Source of the DNA: CAYLSO01 sp964386525
Lineage (GTDB): Bacteria; Eisenbacteria; RBG-16-71-46; DASYSL01
Reading direction: 5' to 3'
Assembly (NCBI GenBank): GCA_964386525.1
Contig: CAYLSO010000197.1
Coordinates: forward strand, 1 to 15,978
Length of the DNA stretch: 15,978 nt
A program made the position numbers and the translations under genes. Below, one piece after another: positions 14,745 through 15,978 of the stretch. The notes beneath the pieces were generated by a model that was not told the origin of the DNA, did no database searches, and saw only the letters and a program-made list of their open reading frames with translations. The stretch's first letter is position 1. Every line of letters starts with the position of its first letter.

Positions 14745-15978
14745 ATGCCCCGCGAGCGACGCAAGATCGGCGACCTGCTGCTGGCCGCCAACGTCGTGAC
14801 CGAAGCCCAGCTCGAAGAGGCGCTGGCCGAGCAGAAGACCACCGGCGAGCTCGTCGGCCAGGTCCTGGTCCGGCGCGGCTGGGCCACCGAGCACGGGATC
14901 TGCGAGGTGTTGCAGGAGCAGCTCGGGCTGCCGGTCGTCCGCCTCGAGGGCATGGAGGTGGACGAGCACGTGCTGTCGCTGGTCAGCGAGGAGCTGGCCA
15001 GCCGCCACGTCGCCCTGCCGCTGGCCGTCGAGGGCCAGCGTGGCGGCCGCACCTCGGCCCTGGTCGTGGCCATGGCCGATCCGCTCAACGCGGGGGCCAT
15101 CGAGGACATCCGCTTCTTCAGCGGCTACTTCGTCCGCCCCGTGCTCGCCCCTGCCTCCGAGATCGCCGAGGCCATCACCCACTACTACCACCTCGACACC
15201 TCGATGAACGAGGTGCTCGACCGCATCACCTCCGACGAGGAGATCACCGAGATCAAGCGCGTCGAGGCGCCCGGCGAGCCCGAGGCCATCGACGAGCTGA
15301 TCAAGGAGTCGAACGGCCGCCCCATCGTGCGGCTGACCAACTGGGTGCTGACCAAGGCGGTCAACGAGCGCGCCAGCGACATCCACATCGAGCCCCAGGA
15401 GCGCGAGATCATCCTGCGCTTCCGCATCGACGGCCTGCTGCAGGAGATGGCGCGGCTGCCCAAGTGGTCGCAGGCCGCCATCGTCTCGCGCATCAAGGTG
15501 CTCGCCAACCTGGACATCGCCGAGAAGCGCCAGCCCCAGGACGGCCACTTCAAGGTCGAGATCGCGCAGCGCCCCATCGAGCTGCGCATCTCCACCCTGC
15601 CGGTGACCTACGGCGAGAAGGTCGTGATCCGCATCGTCGACCAGTACCGCAAGCCGGCCGACATCCAGACGCTCGGCATGCAGGCCGACGACCTCGACCG
15701 CATCCGCCGCCTCATCGCGCGGCCGCAGGGCATCCTGCTGGTGACCGGGCCGACCGGGTCGGGCAAGTCCACCACCCTGTACTCGTTCCTGCGCCACATC
15801 TACTCCGAGACCTCGAACATCGTCACCGTCGAGGACCCGATCGAGAACCAGGTGGCGGGCATCAACCAGGTGCAGGTCGACGAGAAGGCCAAGAAGACCT
15901 TCGCCTCGGTGCTGCGCGCCATCCTGCGCCAGGACCCCGACGTCATCATGATCGGCGAGATCCGCGACGCGGAGACCG
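14745..15978 (+). CDS. PilB/GspE-family type IV pilus or type II secretion ATPase, partial (3' end beyond window)
   Basis: The first 411 residues of a hexameric ATPase that powers type IV pilus extension or type II secretion. An MshEN-like domain spans about 5-150 (KIGDLLLAANVVTEAQLEEA, then VGQVLVRRGWATEHGICEVL), a fold that binds cyclic di-GMP in some members. The NTPase N-domain follows at about 190-300 (SDIHIEPQEREIILRFRIDG). Walker A is GPTGSGKS (335-342), the acidic box TVEDPIE (361-367), and Walker B lies in RQDPDVIMIGEIRDAET at the window end. All visible catalytic motifs are intact. PilB and GspE cannot be told apart without the C-terminus and downstream genes. The start is the ATG at 14745, four bases after GGGAAGGGAG. 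Confidence 0.93.
   Translation, partial: MPRERRKIGDLLLAANVVTEAQLEEALAEQKTTGELVGQVLVRRGWATEHGICEVLQEQLGLPVVRLEGMEVDEHVLSLVSEELASRHVALPLAVEGQRGGRTSALVVAMADPLNAGAIEDIRFFSGYFVRPVLAPASEIAEAITHYYHLDTSMNEVLDRITSDEEITEIKRVEAPGEPEAIDELIKESNGRPIVRLTNWVLTKAVNERASDIHIEPQEREIILRFRIDGLLQEMARLPKWSQAAIVSRIKVLANLDIAEKRQPQDGHFKVEIAQRPIELRISTLPVTYGEKVVIRIVDQYRKPADIQTLGMQADDLDRIRRLIARPQGILLVTGPTGSGKSTTLYSFLRHIYSETSNIVTVEDPIENQVAGINQVQVDEKAKKTFASVLRAILRQDPDVIMIGEIRDAET

Noticed and set aside
13752..15797. 681-codon open frame on the minus strand reaching from the phosphatase into the ATPase gene
   Set aside because: It crosses a divergent gene pair and the promoter region between them, and its sequence is antisense to the ATPase's conserved motifs.

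Overview
The window is a very GC-rich bacterial chromosome segment with eleven complete or edge-truncated core-type genes and no sign of phage, insertion sequences, CRISPR, tRNA or rRNA. A PorV/PorQ-family outer-membrane protein, a signal-peptide-bearing lytic transglycosylase and a PilB/GspE ATPase indicate a Gram-negative (diderm) cell. The mix of PorV-like barrel, PEGA-domain protein, GAF/PP2C phosphatase and GlgC/GlgD pair recalls uncultured high-GC lineages around the FCB group (Eisenbacteria-, Krumholzibacteriota- or Gemmatimonadota-like). That placement is inference from gene content, not a computed phylogeny.

Layout, left to right. (1) 1-1530, minus strand: the N-terminal 510 codons of a single-pass membrane protein with periplasmic PEGA-like repeats; it leaves the window on the left. 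(2) 1531-1835: a 305-bp divergent promoter region with lower GC, two sigma54-like motifs and an inverted repeat. (3) 1836-3575, plus: MltD-like lytic transglycosylase with LysM domains, closed by a strong hairpin terminator at 3622-3655. (4) 7517 down to 3691, minus: a probable operon of a PorV-like barrel protein, a catalytically degenerate GlgC paralogue (GlgD-like) and an apparently active GlgC. The last two overlap by ATGA. A TTGACC-N17-TAGGCT promoter lies in front. (5) 8157-7681, minus: a small exported or membrane-anchored protein of unknown function. (6) 12438 down to 8390, minus: a tightly packed operon of site-2 protease, trpS, scpA, scpB and an RsuA/RluB-type pseudouridine synthase, with two GTGA overlaps, one 14-bp overlap and one 9-bp gap. 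(7) 14400-12577, minus: a GAF-GAF-PP2C (RsbU/SpoIIE-type) phosphatase. (8) 14745-15978, plus: the start of a PilB/GspE ATPase with an N-terminal MshEN-like domain, divergent from the phosphatase across a 344-bp gap.

Themes: chromosome segregation and translation housekeeping (scpA/scpB, trpS, rluB-like), envelope biology (transglycosylase, PorV-like barrel, S2P protease, PEGA protein), glycogen precursor synthesis (GlgC plus pseudo-subunit), and signalling/motility (PP2C phosphatase, pilus or secretion ATPase). Five of the eleven genes appear to start with GTG or TTG; the choices rest on overlaps, Shine-Dalgarno sequences and promoter positions.

I do not see a clearly new multi-gene system. 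The items most worth a second look are the GlgC/pseudo-GlgC pair behind a PorV gene, the PEGA protein with an unrecognised cytoplasmic half, and the sigma54-like motifs in the two divergent intergenic regions.
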